A stretch of DNA of 64,000 bases from Harenicola maris. GTDB lineage: Bacteria > Pseudomonadota > Alphaproteobacteria > Rhodobacterales > Rhodobacteraceae. Under the pieces are notes generated by a model. It had not been told where the DNA came from. It made no database searches and worked only from the letters and a program-made list of their open reading frames with translations. The DNA lies in contig JADQAZ010000001.1 in assembly GCA_018524345.1 (NCBI GenBank), positions 682,001 to 746,000 of the forward strand, in the 5' to 3' direction. Each line of letters starts with the position of its first letter. Position 1 is the stretch's first letter. This document shows, piece after piece, positions 53,296 through 62,611 of the stretch. The position numbers and the translations under genes were made by a program.

Positions 53296-55303
53296 GCTCT
53301 TTGACCTTGGCAACGGTGGCCTCGGCGGTGATGCCGAAGTGGGCGTAAAGCTCATCCGCGGGGGCGGAGGCACCAAAGCCCTCCATCCCGACAAAGCCGC
53401 CCTTGTCGCGCTTGCCGCGCTCGCCAAAGAGCCATTTATCCCAGCCGAAGCCAACGCCAGCCTCGATGGCCACGCGCACCGGGCCGCCGGGAAGGACACG
53501 GCGGCGGTATTGCTCGTCCTGTGCCTCGAAGAGTTCCCAGCAGGGCATGGAGACCACACGGGTGCCGATGCCCTCGGCCTCGAGGATCTCGCGCGCGGCG
53601 AGGGCGATGGAGACCTCGGAGCCTGTGGCCATCAGGATCGCCTGACGCTTGCCTGTGGCATCGGCCAGCACATAGGCGCCAGCCTCGGTCAGGTTCTTGG
53701 TCTTGTGGTCAAGGCGCACGGTCGGCAGGCCCTGACGGGAGAGGGCGAGGACCGAAGGCGTGCCTTTGGAGCTGAGCGCGATTTCCCATGCTTCGGCGGT
53801 TTCCACCGCGTCAGCGGGGCGGAAAACGTTCATGTTGGGCGTGGCGCGCAGCATGGCGAGATGTTCCACCGGCTGGTGCGTCGGGCCGTCTTCGCCGAGG
53901 CCGATGCTGTCATGGGTCATCACATAGGTGACCGGCACATTCATCAATGCAGAAAGGCGCATGGAAGGGCGGGCATAGTCCGTGAAACACATGAATGTGC
54001 CGCTGTAGGGCTTGGCACCGCCGTGCAGGGCCATGCCGTTCATCGCGGCGGCCATGCCGTGTTCGCGGATGCCGTAATGCAGGAAGCGCCCCTCGCGGTT
54101 GTCGGGGCTGTGGACGCCCAGATCGGGGGTTTTGGTGTTGTTCGAACCGGTCAGGTCGGCAGAGCCGCCAATGGTTTCGGGCAGCACGGGGTTCATCACC
54201 TCAAGCGCCATTTCGGAGGCCTTGCGGGTGGCGACCTTGGGGGCATTTTCGCTGATCTGTTTCTTCAGCGCGCGGGTGACGGCGGCGAGTTTCTTGGGGA
54301 TATCGCCCGCGTATTCGCGGTTGAAATCATCCTGTTTGCGGCCCGAAAGGGCGGCAAAACGGGCGTCCCAAGCGGCCTTTGCCTCGGCCCCGCGTGCGCC
54401 TGCGGCGCGCCATGCGTCCATGACATCGGAGGGGATCTCGAAGGGGCCGTAGGGCCAGTCATAGAGCGCGCGGGCGTCGGAGATCAGCGTCTCGTCCGTC
54501 AAGGCGCCGTGGCCCTTGGAGGTGTCCTGCGCCGAGGTGCCAAGGGCGATGTGGGTTTTGCAATCCACAAAGACAGGGCGGTCGGATTTGGCGGCGGCGG
54601 TGAGGGCGCGGTCGATGTCCTCTGGGTCATGGCCGTCGCAGGACAGAACTTCCCAGCCGGAGGCCGCAAAGCGGGCGCGCTGGTCGGTGCTGTCGGACAG
54701 GGAGACAGGGCCGTCGATGGTGATGTCGTTGTTGTCCCACAGGACAACGAGGTTGGACAGTTTGTGGTGGCCGGCAAGGGCGATGGCCTCTTGGCTGACG
54801 CCCTCCATCAAACAGCCGTCGCCTGCGGCGACCCATGTTTTATGGTCGATCACCTTTTTGCCCCAACGCGCGCGCTGGATTTCCTCGGCAAAGGCAAAGC
54901 CGACGGCATTGGCGATGCCTTGGCCAAGGGGGCCGGTGGTGGTTTCGATGCCGGTGGCATGGCCGTATTCGGGGTGGCCCGCCGTGATCGCGCCCATCTG
55001 GCGGAAGTTCTTGATCTGCTCCAGCGTCATGTCCTCATAGCCGGTCAGGTGCAGCAGGGAGTAGAGCAGCATGGAGCCATGGCCCGCAGACAGGATAAAG
55101 CGGTCACGGTCGGGCCAATGCGGGGCCTTTGGGTCAAACTTCAGGTGCTTGGTGAAAAGCACGGTGGCCACATCGGCAAAGCCGATCGGCATGCCGGAAT
55201 GGCCGGAGTTGGCGGCGGCGACGGCATCCAGAGTTAAGGTCCGGATTGCGCAGGCCATGCGCCAGTGTTCGGGGTGGGCTGACTTTAGCTCGGCAATGTC
55301 CAC
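53279..55303 (-). CDS. tkt: Transketolase
   Basis: 674 residues from GTG 55303 ([20 protein letters not shown]), where AGAGGA lies 8 bases upstream. ThDP-dependent transfer of two-carbon units in the pentose phosphate pathway. Key motifs: [39 protein letters not shown], the ThDP motif [20 protein letters not shown] extending to NNDITID, and in the second half [19 protein letters not shown] plus the SRQGLPTVR region. It is on the same strand as the two gap genes and separated from them by DoxX on the other strand, so it forms its own transcription unit. Confidence 0.96.
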   Translation of the reverse strand: MDIAELKSAHPEHWRMACAIRTLTLDAVAAANSGHSGMPIGFADVATVLFTKHLKFDPKAPHWPDRDRFILSAGHGSMLLYSLLHLTGYEDMTLEQIKNFRQMGAITAGHPEYGHATGIETTTGPLGQGIANAVGFAFAEEIQRARWGKKVIDHKTWVAAGDGCLMEGVSQEAIALAGHHKLSNLVVLWDNNDITIDGPVSLSDSTDQRARFAASGWEVLSCDGHDPEDIDRALTAAAKSDRPVFVDCKTHIALGTSAQDTSKGHGALTDETLISDARALYDWPYGPFEIPSDVMDAWRAAGARGAEAKAAWDARFAALSGRKQDDFNREYAGDIPKKLAAVTRALKKQISENAPKVATRKASEMALEVMNPVLPETIGGSADLTGSNNTKTPDLGVHSPDNREGRFLHYGIREHGMAAAMNGMALHGGAKPYSGTFMCFTDYARPSMRLSALMNVPVTYVMTHDSIGLGEDGPTHQPVEHLAMLRATPNMNVFRPADAVETAEAWEIALSSKGTPSVLALSRQGLPTVRLDHKTKNLTEAGAYVLADATGKRQAILMATGSEVSIALAAREILEAEGIGTRVVSMPCWELFEAQDEQYRRRVLPGGPVRVAIEAGVGFGWDKWLFGERGKRDKGGFVGMEGFGASAPADELYAHFGITAEATVAKVKELIGLS

Positions 55304-55537
55304 GGCAGGAAATCCTCTGTTTGCGATCCTCGTTCGCCCGCGTGATACCAGCCCCTTGGGGAAGTTCAAGGAGGGCGCGTAAGCCGTTGGAACAAAAGGG
55401 GCGCATTCTTCTCGGGCATTGGGTAAACTTTAATTATGTTGCGCAGGTGCATTGATTCGCACGGGCTGCGCAGTCATGAGGCAACACGAGGCAACACACG
55501 GAGCCCGCCGGAATTTCAGGCGGGGGGAAGTAAACAG

Positions 55538-55885
55538 ATGAGTGATATTTCCGAACTGGAAACCCGGATCAGCGCCGCGATGGAGCGGATCGGGAATGCC
55601 GTTGGGCAGCTTGGCATCGACAGCGGATCCGAGGAGGCTGTGAAGGCCCTTGAGGGGCAGGTGCTGCAGCTGAAAGAAGCGCTGGAAACCGAGCAGACCG
55701 CCAGCGCGCAGCTGCGCGAGCGGATCGAGGCCATGCGGGCCATCAAGGACACACAGGCCGTGCGGATTGCGGAGCTTGAGGCCGCTCAGGCGGAGCTGGG
55801 CGCGCACCAGAGCGCGGACCGCGCCGAGATGGATGTGATCATTACCGAACTGGAACGACTGGTGAAGGAGGGGCCCCATGCCTGA
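55538..55885 (+). CDS. Small coiled-coil protein preceding zapA
   Basis: 115 residues from ATG 55538 (MSDISELETRISAAMERIGN), with GGGGGGAAG upstream. Much of the sequence is a heptad-rich coiled coil: LEGQVLQLKEALETEQTASA, LRERIEAMRAIKDTQAVRIA. No further motif is visible. It overlaps zapA by 8 bases, so the two are coupled. The role is likely in the divisome with ZapA, inferred only from the coupling. GAGGCAACAC occurs as an exact tandem pair 41-60 bases upstream (55478-55497). Confidence 0.78.
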   Translation: MSDISELETRISAAMERIGNAVGQLGIDSGSEEAVKALEGQVLQLKEALETEQTASAQLRERIEAMRAIKDTQAVRIAELEAAQAELGAHQSADRAEMDVIITELERLVKEGPHA

Positions 55886-56273
55886 GGTTGATATTTCGAT
55901 TGGCGGCCGTGAATTTCAGGTCGCCTGCCAAGAGGGCGAGGACCATTTCCTGAAATCTGCGGCGGCGCTTCTGGACCGCGAGGCGACCTCTTTGGTCGCG
56001 CAGATCGGGCGGCTGCCCGAGGGGCGGATGCTGTTGATGGCGGGGCTGATGCTGGCCGACCGGACGGCGGCCTATGAGGAGCGCGCCAAGGCGGCGGAGA
56101 GCAAGATCGAGGGGCTGGAAAAGCAGCTCGCGTTTTTGCAAGAACAGCCTGCGCCGGAGCCGCAAAAGGTGGAAGTCGCCGTCATCCCGAGCAGCGTGAC
56201 CGATACTTTGGCCGAGCTTGCCGCGCGGGCCGAGGCATTGGCCGCGCAGGCCGAGGAGAAGGCCGCCGGATAG
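55878..56273 (+). CDS. zapA: Cell division protein ZapA
   Basis: 131 residues. ZapA binds FtsZ and bundles protofilaments at the division ring. The N-terminal core DISIGGREFQVACQEGEDHF and LLDREATSLVAQIGRL is the ZapA fold, followed by a coiled coil (AAYEERAKAAESKIEGLEKQ) and an Ala/Glu-rich tail. It is translated from ATG 55878, overlapping the upstream coiled-coil gene by 8 bases. A strong terminator follows at 56296-56324. I looked for a 6S RNA downstream, as sometimes seen after zapA, and saw none. Confidence 0.9.
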   Translation: MPEVDISIGGREFQVACQEGEDHFLKSAAALLDREATSLVAQIGRLPEGRMLLMAGLMLADRTAAYEERAKAAESKIEGLEKQLAFLQEQPAPEPQKVEVAVIPSSVTDTLAELAARAEALAAQAEEKAAG

Positions 56274-56295
56274 GGCGGACCGTTACAATTTGAAT

Positions 56296-56324
56296 AAAAA
56301 GGGCGCCTTTGGGCGCCTTTTTTT
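56296..56324 (+). terminator. Terminator of the zapA operon
   Basis: GGCGCC (56302-56307) pairs with GGCGCC (56312-56317) over a 4-base loop. The A-rich left flank pairs with the following T-run, giving about 12 bp ending in TTTTTTT. Confidence 0.82.
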
Positions 56325-56340
56325 TATGGGTGTTTCGGGG

Positions 56341-56384
56341 GATGCACATGTCATGCACATGCGATGCACATCCCATGCATACGA
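56341..56384 (+). repeat. Short tandem repeat of an 11-base unit
   Basis: Four consecutive units follow the pattern GATGCACATGT, CATGCACATGC, GATGCACATCC, CATGCATACG; each holds the GCACAT or close variant ATGCA. This lies in the 255-base gap between zapA and the histidine kinase. Apart from the terminator, the remainder of the gap shows nothing definite. Confidence 0.5.
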
Positions 56385-56528
56385 TCCTGCAGGCGGCGCG
56401 CGGGGACGGTGGGTTTACCCGATGGTAAGGGGTTTTCCGGCGGGATTTGCGATTTTTCGGTTCGGTTAACTTTGAGTTTAGGCCTGACTTTTAGAAAGGG
56501 GGCGAAAGCGATTTTGGTCTGGGATTAA

Positions 56529-58568
56529 ATGTTTACCATTTGGAAACTTCCGGTTTTTGGGTTGGTCTGGCTGACGATCTTTACGGTTCTTACCTTTGCC
56601 CAAGAGGGCGAGGATGGGGAGGTTATTCGCGTCGCTTATGAGGAGTTCGCACCCTATTCCTTCACCGGCTCTGACGGGCAGGCGCGGGGGCTGTCGATTG
56701 ACCTGATCCGCCGTTTGGCAACTTCGGCGGGGATGGGGGTGACCTTTGTGCCCTCGCGCAACCCGGCGCAGAGCATCGAGATGCTCAAGACCGGCGAGGC
56801 AGAGGTTACGGGACTTTTGGCCCTGACCGAGCCGCGGCTTGCCGTGGCCCTGCCGACGCAGGAGCTTGGGGCGTTTGAGCTGCGCGCCTTTGTGCTGCGG
56901 GGCAGTCCGGCGCGAAACCCAAATGATCTGTCGGGCTTTCGCATTGGCGTGGTCGCGGGGAGCTTTTCGGTTCAGGCGGCGCAGAAGGTGCCCTTCGTGG
57001 AATTGGTCACCTATGAGGAGACCGACGCGCTGGTGCTTGGGTTGTTGATGGGGGAGGTGGACGCGGTTGTTTCGGCCGGGGACAGCTTTCTTGGCCGCTT
57101 GCGTTTGGCCGATGTTGAGGGGCTTACGCGGGTGCTTGATCCGCCGCTGACCAGCAGCCCGCGGGGGTATCTGATCGCGCCGGATCGGACGGATTTGCAG
57201 ACCAGTCTGGATCAGGCGATCGCGGCGGAGATCACGCCCCATGAGTTGGACCTGCTGAACCAGCGGTGGTTCGGACGATCAAAGACCGTGTTCGACAGCG
57301 CGGTGTTTTGGTGGGTTTCTGCGGCGGCGGTTCTGGGGGCGATCGCGCTGGCCTGCTTTGCCTATTACGCCCATGTTTATCGCAAAAGCTCGGAGCGGTT
57401 GCTGCGGGAGAATGCGGCGAATGACCTTTTGATTACGGCCTTGGACGAAATCTCCCCTGCGATTGTGATCTATGATGACGAGCTGAATGCGGTGCATTGG
57501 AACCGGGGGGTGAAATCGGCCTTTCCGGAGCTGGTGGACCTGTTGGAGCAGGGGGCGACGATGCAGGGGCTGTTGATGCATTCCTTCGATGTGGCGGAAG
57601 CGGCGGAGCAGATGGGCGCGGCGGAGCGCGCGGCGCAGGCCGATGCCATTGTTCAGGCACTGCGGCGGGATCAAGAGACCGTGCGCACGATCCGCACGCC
57701 CGAGGGGCGGGTGTTCGAGGCCCGCGAATTCCCGCTTGGGCCGCGGTATTTTGCCTCCACCAAGGTGGATATTACGCGGCTTCAGCATCAGCAGGATACC
57801 ATCCTTGCGCAGTCGGACCGTCTGGAGGAGGCGAACGGGCAGTTGCGCACCTTTGCCGCGATTGCGGCCCATGACCTGAAGGCGCCGTTGAACCAGCAAA
57901 AGGCCCTGTTGAGTTTTATCCATGAGGATATTCAGGATGCGGGTATGAGCCTGCCCGAAGAGGTGCAGGAGCAATGGGATATGGTCGAGGGGCTGTCGCG
58001 CCGGATGACCCAGTTGATCGAGGACCTGCTGATCTATGCCCGCGCCGAGACCGAGGATTTGGAAGGGGAATGGATCGATCCGGAGGCGCGGCTGCGCGAG
58101 GTGGTCAAGCTGGCGACGGTGCGCGAGGGGTTCGAGGTTTCGGTGACGGGGGGGATGCCGCGGGCGCTGGTGAACCCGACGGCCTTTGACATGGTGATGC
58201 GCAACCTGATTTCCAACGCGGTGAAACACCACGACAGGGAGGCAGGCCATGTGGATGTGTCGGCCAGTCTGATCAGGGATGCCCTGCATTTTCGGGTGCA
58301 GGATGACGGGCCGGGGATTGCGCCCGAGGATCGGGAGAAGATTTTCGAGGCCTTCAGCCGTCTGACCCTTGATGTGGAGGGGAGCGGGCTTGGCCTTGCC
58401 TATACCAAAAAGACGGTGGAGCGTTGGGGCGGGCGGATCTGGGTGGAGCCCGCGCCGGAGCGCGGGAGCATTTTCACCATTACCATCCCGCAAAGGGCCG
58501 AGGTTGTGCCCTTTGCCGAGACTGCCGGGGCGGAACGCCCTGCGGGCCCGCCGGCTTTGAGCGCCTGA
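56529..58568 (+). CDS. Sensor histidine kinase with periplasmic solute-binding sensor domain
   Basis: 679 residues. A signal/anchor (MFTIWKLPVFGLVWLTIFTV) precedes an extracytoplasmic solute-binding domain (about 35-250; IRVAYEEFAPYSFTGSDGQA, LSIDLIRRLATSAG, LDQAIAAEITPHELD). A transmembrane helix (about 255-285, VFWWVSAAAVLGAIALACFA) leads to a PAS-like region (about 300-400). The HisKA H-box AAHDLKAPLNQQKALLSFI has H448. The HATPase domain contains MRNLISNAVKHHDREAGHVD, DDGPGIAPEDREKIFEAF and GSGLGLAYTKKTVERWGGRI. It likely senses a periplasmic amino-acid-type ligand. No response-regulator gene is adjacent, so this is an orphan kinase here. Confidence 0.9.
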   Translation: MFTIWKLPVFGLVWLTIFTVLTFAQEGEDGEVIRVAYEEFAPYSFTGSDGQARGLSIDLIRRLATSAGMGVTFVPSRNPAQSIEMLKTGEAEVTGLLALTEPRLAVALPTQELGAFELRAFVLRGSPARNPNDLSGFRIGVVAGSFSVQAAQKVPFVELVTYEETDALVLGLLMGEVDAVVSAGDSFLGRLRLADVEGLTRVLDPPLTSSPRGYLIAPDRTDLQTSLDQAIAAEITPHELDLLNQRWFGRSKTVFDSAVFWWVSAAAVLGAIALACFAYYAHVYRKSSERLLRENAANDLLITALDEISPAIVIYDDELNAVHWNRGVKSAFPELVDLLEQGATMQGLLMHSFDVAEAAEQMGAAERAAQADAIVQALRRDQETVRTIRTPEGRVFEAREFPLGPRYFASTKVDITRLQHQQDTILAQSDRLEEANGQLRTFAAIAAHDLKAPLNQQKALLSFIHEDIQDAGMSLPEEVQEQWDMVEGLSRRMTQLIEDLLIYARAETEDLEGEWIDPEARLREVVKLATVREGFEVSVTGGMPRALVNPTAFDMVMRNLISNAVKHHDREAGHVDVSASLIRDALHFRVQDDGPGIAPEDREKIFEAFSRLTLDVEGSGLGLAYTKKTVERWGGRIWVEPAPERGSIFTITIPQRAEVVPFAETAGAERPAGPPALSA

Positions 58569-58607
58569 GTTCGGTGCGCGGGGGACGGCCTAATGGGAGG
58601 GGCGGAG

Positions 58608-58798
58608 TTAGGCCCTTTGGGGGCCTAAGGTTTGGCCCTTTGGAGGGGCCGGAGTTTGGACCCTTGGAGGGCTGGTGTTCGGCTTTGGCGGAGGGCCGAA
58701 GCCTGGCCTCCGGAGAGGCCGGGCGGTTTGCCCTTTGGGGGGCTGGAGCCGCCTTTGATGGCGGCTCTGCGTTTCGCCCCGAGGCCCGGAGTTGGGCC
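58608..58798. repeat. Array of about eight short tandem hairpins
   Basis: A degenerate approximately 24-30-base unit, of the form GGAGTTTGGCCCTTTGGAGG, recurs about eight times and each copy tends to fold. The clearest stems: TTAGGCCC/GGGCCTAA (58608-58628), GGCCC/GGGCC (58634-58650), TTCGGC/GCCGAA (58678-58700), GGCCTC/GAGGCC (58705-58720), GCCC/GGGC (58730-58743), GAGCCGCC/GGCGGCTC (58746-58767) and GGCCC/GGGCC (58783-58798). CTTTGG recurs in the loops. It fills the gap between the kinase and grxD. Confidence 0.75.
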
Positions 58799-58803
58799 CT
58801 GAG

Positions 58804-59166
58804 TTAGGCGTTGGCTTCGCGGATACGCTCGGCGGCTTCTTTGTCGTAGGCGACGCCGTTCTCTTCGAGCATTGTGTCCAGCTCTCCCGAGAGGGTCATT
58901 TCTGTGATGATGTCACAGCCGCCGACGAATTCGCCTTTGACGTAGAGCTGGGGAATGGTGGGCCAGTCGGAGTAATCCTTGATGCCTTGGCGGATTTCCT
59001 CGTCGGCGAGGACGTTCACATCGGTGTAGTCGACGCCCATGTAGTTCAGCACGCCGGCCACCTTGGAGGAAAAGCCGCATTGGGGCATTTCCTTGGTGCC
59101 CTTCATGTAGAGAACTACGGGGCTGGCTTTGATGGTTTCGTCGATGCGGGATTTTGCGTCGGTCAT
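58804..59166 (-). CDS. grxD: Monothiol glutaredoxin (Grx4/GrxD, CGFS type)
   Basis: 120 residues. The active-site CGFS (C30) lies in [20 protein letters not shown], followed by the GSH-binding [24 protein letters not shown] glutaredoxins bind a [2Fe-2S] cluster with glutathione and carry it, frequently with BolA. The BolA gene is directly upstream on the same strand. It functions in the cytoplasm in iron-sulfur cluster transfer and iron sensing. The 3' side borders the hairpin array. Confidence 0.94.
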   Translation of the reverse strand: MTDAKSRIDETIKASPVVLYMKGTKEMPQCGFSSKVAGVLNYMGVDYTDVNVLADEEIRQGIKDYSDWPTIPQLYVKGEFVGGCDIITEMTLSGELDTMLEENGVAYDKEAAERIREANA

Positions 59167-59257
59167 TTCGGTGTCGTCCTATTGTCTGGCGCCCTTCCGG
59201 GGCGGGCATTGGAGCAGAGCGCGCCGGCAGGCGGGCCCCGGGATCAATCGGTGGCTA

Positions 59258-59494
59258 TCAATCGGGGATTTTCGTTGTCAGGGCGAGGGCATGGAGGGCG
59301 CCATCGGGGCCGTCCATCAGGCCCTTGAGCGCGGCATAGACCATGCGTTGCTGTTGCACGCGGTTCTTGCCGCGGAATTCCTCGGCGATGACCTCTGCCG
59401 AGAGATGCACGCCGTCTGCGCCGTTCACCGTCACAGTAGCGCCGGGGAAGGCCGTTTGGATCAGGTCTTTGATGTCATTGGGATTTACGGGCAA
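59258..59494 (-). CDS. BolA family protein
   Basis: 78 residues from TTG 59494 (read as fMet, then PVNPNDIKDLIQTAFPGATV), with GAGGT upstream. The BolA/IbaG core is AEEFRGKNRVQQQRMVYAAL, with the invariant His in DGVHLSAEV and the end LHALALTTKIPD. BolA proteins bind monothiol glutaredoxins through this His and a shared [2Fe-2S] cluster; grxD is the next gene on the same strand, 91 bases on. The role is iron-sulfur maturation or iron regulation. Confidence 0.9.
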   Translation of the reverse strand: MPVNPNDIKDLIQTAFPGATVTVNGADGVHLSAEVIAEEFRGKNRVQQQRMVYAALKGLMDGPDGALHALALTTKIPD

Positions 59495-59594
59495 GGGGCA
59501 CCTCTACCTTTGCGTTGGGATCAGGGTAATCAGCGCGCGCGGGGAATTCAAGGGTTTGCGGCGGATGATTGGGGGATTGCGGGGGCTTGGCGGG

Positions 59595-60119
59595 TCACGA
59601 TTTCGCGCCTTTGGCCGGAATATGGTGGGCGAGGCTGCGCAGGAAGGCGTCGACCTCGGCGGGCAGGGGGCCGGTGGCGAGCGCGGCCACGGCCTGTGGG
59701 GTTTCGTCGGCGGGGGTGAGGGCGGCGCGCAGGGACTGGCGGGTGTGTTCCTCTGCCGTGGTTAGGGGCAGCATGGCGGCGGTTTCGAGCAGGGCGAGCC
59801 GCGTATGGATGCGCCGTGTATGGGCGAAGGTTTCGAGGATCGGGCCGAGCAGGGCGGGGGTGTCGCGCCAGCTTTGGCCGCCGTGCAGGGCGATGCTGCG
59901 TTGGCCTGCGCCGGCGCAGTCGAATTGCACGCAGCCGTGAAAGCCGCGGTCGGCCAGCCCGTCGTGGATGGTGCAGGCGTGGCGGGTGTCCAGGTTCGGG
60001 CAGGGGGTGCCTGCGGGTTTGTCGATGGCGAAGGCCTCGCCCTTGTCAAAGGCGAGGCCGATGCAGCACAGGGCCGCGCAGGCGGCGCAATCGGGGGTTA
60101 GGCCGGGCAGTTGGGTCAG
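59595..60119 (-). CDS. Cys-cluster protein (YkgJ-like), probable CTG start
   Basis: 174 residues. No ATG, GTG or TTG gives a full N-terminus: reading from CTG 60119-60117 gives [20 protein letters not shown], with later Cys in [20 protein letters not shown] and [12 protein letters not shown]. The CTG overlaps the purL stop as CTGA, exactly like an ATGA coupling, and GGAGG lies 7 bases before it, so CTG is the likely start. A GTG at 59930 would drop the Cys cluster. The C-x2-C-x3-CC pattern resembles metal or iron-sulfur-binding YkgJ-type proteins. BolA and grxD follow on the same strand. Confidence 0.6.
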   Translation of the reverse strand: MTQLPGLTPDCAACAALCCIGLAFDKGEAFAIDKPAGTPCPNLDTRHACTIHDGLADRGFHGCVQFDCAGAGQRSIALHGGQSWRDTPALLGPILETFAHTRRIHTRLALLETAAMLPLTTAEEHTRQSLRAALTPADETPQAVAALATGPLPAEVDAFLRSLAHHIPAKGAKS

Positions 60120-62275
60120 CCGAAGGCCTCCGCGTAGACGCCGCGATAGCTGGCGGAGAGGTCCTCCAGCGGGGCCTCGGAGGTGCCGAAGCGGACGGTG
60201 GAGCCGCCGAATTTGCCGACGCTCTGGATGGTGACGCCGGCTTGGGAGGCGGCGGTCATCAGGGCCTCGGCCTTGTCGAAGGAGCAGGCGATGAGGTAGC
60301 GGGCCTGATCCTCGCCGAAGAGGGTTTCGATGTCGGAGGCGTCGAGGGTGACGCCGACGCCTGCGGCTTCGGCCAGCTCAAACGCCGCGAGGGCGAGGCC
60401 GCCGTCGGCGAGGTCTGTGCAGGCGTCGATCCACTGGGCTTGGTCGCGGATGAAGCTGCCGTTGCGTTTTTCGGCGGCGAGGTCAACGGTGGGGGCGTCG
60501 CCGTCCTCGCGGTTGAAGACCTCTGCCAGCAGGGCGGATTGGCCGAGATGTCCGGCGGTTTCGCCGACCAGCAGGGCGACATGGCCCGCGCGGGGCTGGC
60601 CGTCGATCAGGTTGTCCAGATCGGCGATCAGGCCCACGGCGCCGATGGTGGGCGTGGGCAGGATCGGCTCGCCGTCGGTTTCGTTATAAAGCGAGACGTT
60701 GCCCGAGACGATGGGCATATCCAGCGCGATACAGGCGGCGCCGATGCCCTGAATGGCGCCGACGAACTGGCCCATGATTTCGGGCTTTTCGGGGTTGCCG
60801 AAGTTCATGTTGTCGGTTGTGGCGAGCGGCAGGGCGCCTTTGGCGGTCAGGTTGCGGTAGGCCTCTGCCACCGCCTGTTTGCCGCCCTCGACCGGATTGG
60901 CGCGCACGTAGCGCGGTGTCACATCGGAGGTGAAGGCGACGGCCTTGTTGGTGCCGTGGATGCGGGTCACGCCGGAGCCCGCGCCGGGGGCGACGACCGT
61001 GTCGCCCATAACCTGTTGGTCGTATTGCTCGTAGACCCATGCCTTATGGGCGTAGTTCGGCGAGGCGATGAGGGCGGTGAGCGCGTCGATGGGGTCGACC
61101 TGTGGCACGGGGTCCATCTCTGGCGCGGCGGGGGTGGGCACCCATGGGCGGTCATATTCGGGGGCGGAGCCTGCGAGGGTTTTGAGGGGGAGGTCGGCTT
61201 TGACCTCTCCGTTCAGCTCGATCAGGAAGCGGTCCTCGTCGATGGTTTCGCCGACGATGGCAAAGTCGAGGTCCCATTTGACGAAGACGGCCTTGGCCTC
61301 GGCCTCTTTCGCGGGGTCGAGGACCATGAGCATGCGCTCTTGGCTTTCGGAGAGCATCATCTCGTAGGCGGTCATGTTTTCTTCGCGCACGGGGACGTCC
61401 TCGAGGCGCAGGCGCACGCCGAGGTTGCCCTTGTCGCCCATTTCCACGGCGGAACAGGTTAGGCCCGCGGCGCCCATGTCCTGAATGGAAATCACCGCGC
61501 CGGTGAGCATGAGTTCTTGGCAGGCCTCCATCAGACGTTTTTCGGTGAAGGGGTCGCCGACCTGAACGGTGGGGCGCTTTTCCTCGATCGTGTCGTCGAA
61601 TTCGGCGGAGGCCATGGTGGCGCCGCCGACGCCGTCACGGCCGGTTTTCGCGCCGAGGTAGACGACGGGCATGCCGACACCGGAGGCGGCGGAGTAGAAG
61701 ATTTTATCCGCATCGGCGAGGCCTGCGGCGAAAGCGTTCACGAGGCAGTTGCCGTTATAGGCGGCGTGGAAGCGGACCTCGCCGCCCACGGTGGGCACGC
61801 CGAAACAGTTGCCATAGCCGCCAACGCCCGCGACCACGCCGTTGACCAAGGATTTGGTTTTGGGGTGGGAGGTCTCGCCAAAAGAGAGCGCATTCATCGC
61901 CGCGATGGGGCGTGCCCCCATGGTGAAGACATCGCGCAGGATGCCGCCCACGCCCGTGGCCGCGCCTTGGTAGGGCTCGATATAGGAGGGGTGGTTGTGG
62001 CTTTCCATTTTGAAGACCAGCGCCTGACCATCGCCGATATCGACGATGCCCGCGTTCTCGCCCGGACCGCAGATGACCTGCGGCCCCTCGGTTGGCAGGG
62101 TGCGCAGCCATTTCTTGGAGGACTTGTAGGAGCAGTGCTCGTTCCACATGGCGGAGAAGATGCCGAGCTCTGTGAAGGTGGGCTCGCGGTTTATGATCCG
62201 CAGGATTTCCTGATACTCATCGGGCGACAGCCCGTGTGCGGCGATCAATTCCGGGCTGATGTCAGGCTCTGTCAT
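60116..62275 (-). CDS. purL: Phosphoribosylformylglycinamidine synthase subunit PurL (small type)
   Basis: 719 residues from ATG 62275, with GGGGATAAG upstream. It is the synthetase subunit that forms FGAM from FGAR with ammonia from PurQ in purine biosynthesis; the length fits the small PurL that needs PurS and PurQ. Motifs: [94 protein letters not shown] and [12 protein letters not shown]-like [16 protein letters not shown]. purS and purQ are not in the window. The stop codon overlaps the next gene. Confidence 0.96.
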   Translation of the reverse strand: MTEPDISPELIAAHGLSPDEYQEILRIINREPTFTELGIFSAMWNEHCSYKSSKKWLRTLPTEGPQVICGPGENAGIVDIGDGQALVFKMESHNHPSYIEPYQGAATGVGGILRDVFTMGARPIAAMNALSFGETSHPKTKSLVNGVVAGVGGYGNCFGVPTVGGEVRFHAAYNGNCLVNAFAAGLADADKIFYSAASGVGMPVVYLGAKTGRDGVGGATMASAEFDDTIEEKRPTVQVGDPFTEKRLMEACQELMLTGAVISIQDMGAAGLTCSAVEMGDKGNLGVRLRLEDVPVREENMTAYEMMLSESQERMLMVLDPAKEAEAKAVFVKWDLDFAIVGETIDEDRFLIELNGEVKADLPLKTLAGSAPEYDRPWVPTPAAPEMDPVPQVDPIDALTALIASPNYAHKAWVYEQYDQQVMGDTVVAPGAGSGVTRIHGTNKAVAFTSDVTPRYVRANPVEGGKQAVAEAYRNLTAKGALPLATTDNMNFGNPEKPEIMGQFVGAIQGIGAACIALDMPIVSGNVSLYNETDGEPILPTPTIGAVGLIADLDNLIDGQPRAGHVALLVGETAGHLGQSALLAEVFNREDGDAPTVDLAAEKRNGSFIRDQAQWIDACTDLADGGLALAAFELAEAAGVGVTLDASDIETLFGEDQARYLIACSFDKAEALMTAASQAGVTIQSVGKFGGSTVRFGTSEAPLEDLSASYRGVYAEAFG

Positions 62276-62430
62276 GCGTCTTATCCCCAATATATGCGCC
62301 CAAGAGAGGTGCACCGCGCTTTTAGGCGAGGGAAGGGAGAAGGAAAAGAGGCAAGGCGGGGTGAGGCCTGCCATTTGCGCAGATAGGGGGGGCTTGGTGG
62401 GGATTTATCGGGAGGCCGGATAAAAAAAGA

Positions 62431-62493
62431 GGCCGAGCAAAAGCTCGGCCCAAGTCCAACAGGGAGGTAAAAGATGCAAGGACATATCCTTGC
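62431..62493 (-). terminator. Terminator plus second hairpin between the LysR gene and purL
   Basis: GGCCGAGC (62431-62438) and GCTCGGCC (62443-62450) form a perfect 8-bp stem with an AAAA loop. On the minus strand it is followed by TCTTTTTTTATCC, a clear terminator for a transcript coming from the LysR side. GCAAGGA/TCCTTGC (62476-62493) is a second perfect hairpin 25 bases away. On the plus strand GGGAGGT precedes ATG 62474, opening a 15-codon ORF. The 336-base gap 62276-62611 has no larger gene. Confidence 0.72.
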
Positions 62494-62611
62494 GCCTTTG
62501 ATCCTTATTTGTGCGGTTTGAGATTTCAATCAACCCCAAACCAACCGAATGGTAGGAATACCTGTCATGTCTGTGGCGCATATCCCACAAATTGTGGGGG
62601 TGTATACAGGT

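Noticed and set aside
53339-55237. 632-codon plus-strand frame opposite tkt
   Set aside because: Transketolase on the minus strand is unambiguous and this frame has Gly/Ala bias without motifs.
56274-56528. 6S RNA downstream of zapA
   Set aside because: No approximately 160-base rod with an internal bulge was visible; the terminator and a short tandem repeat occupy the region.
58608-58798. CRISPR array
   Set aside because: Repeats are degenerate, spacing is irregular and spacers are lacking; no cas gene is present.
58424-58807. Plus-strand frame spanning the hairpin array, with FGPLEG-like repeats
   Set aside because: It overlaps the kinase 3' end out of frame, and the repetition comes from the tandem DNA unit, with no start site or conserved motif.
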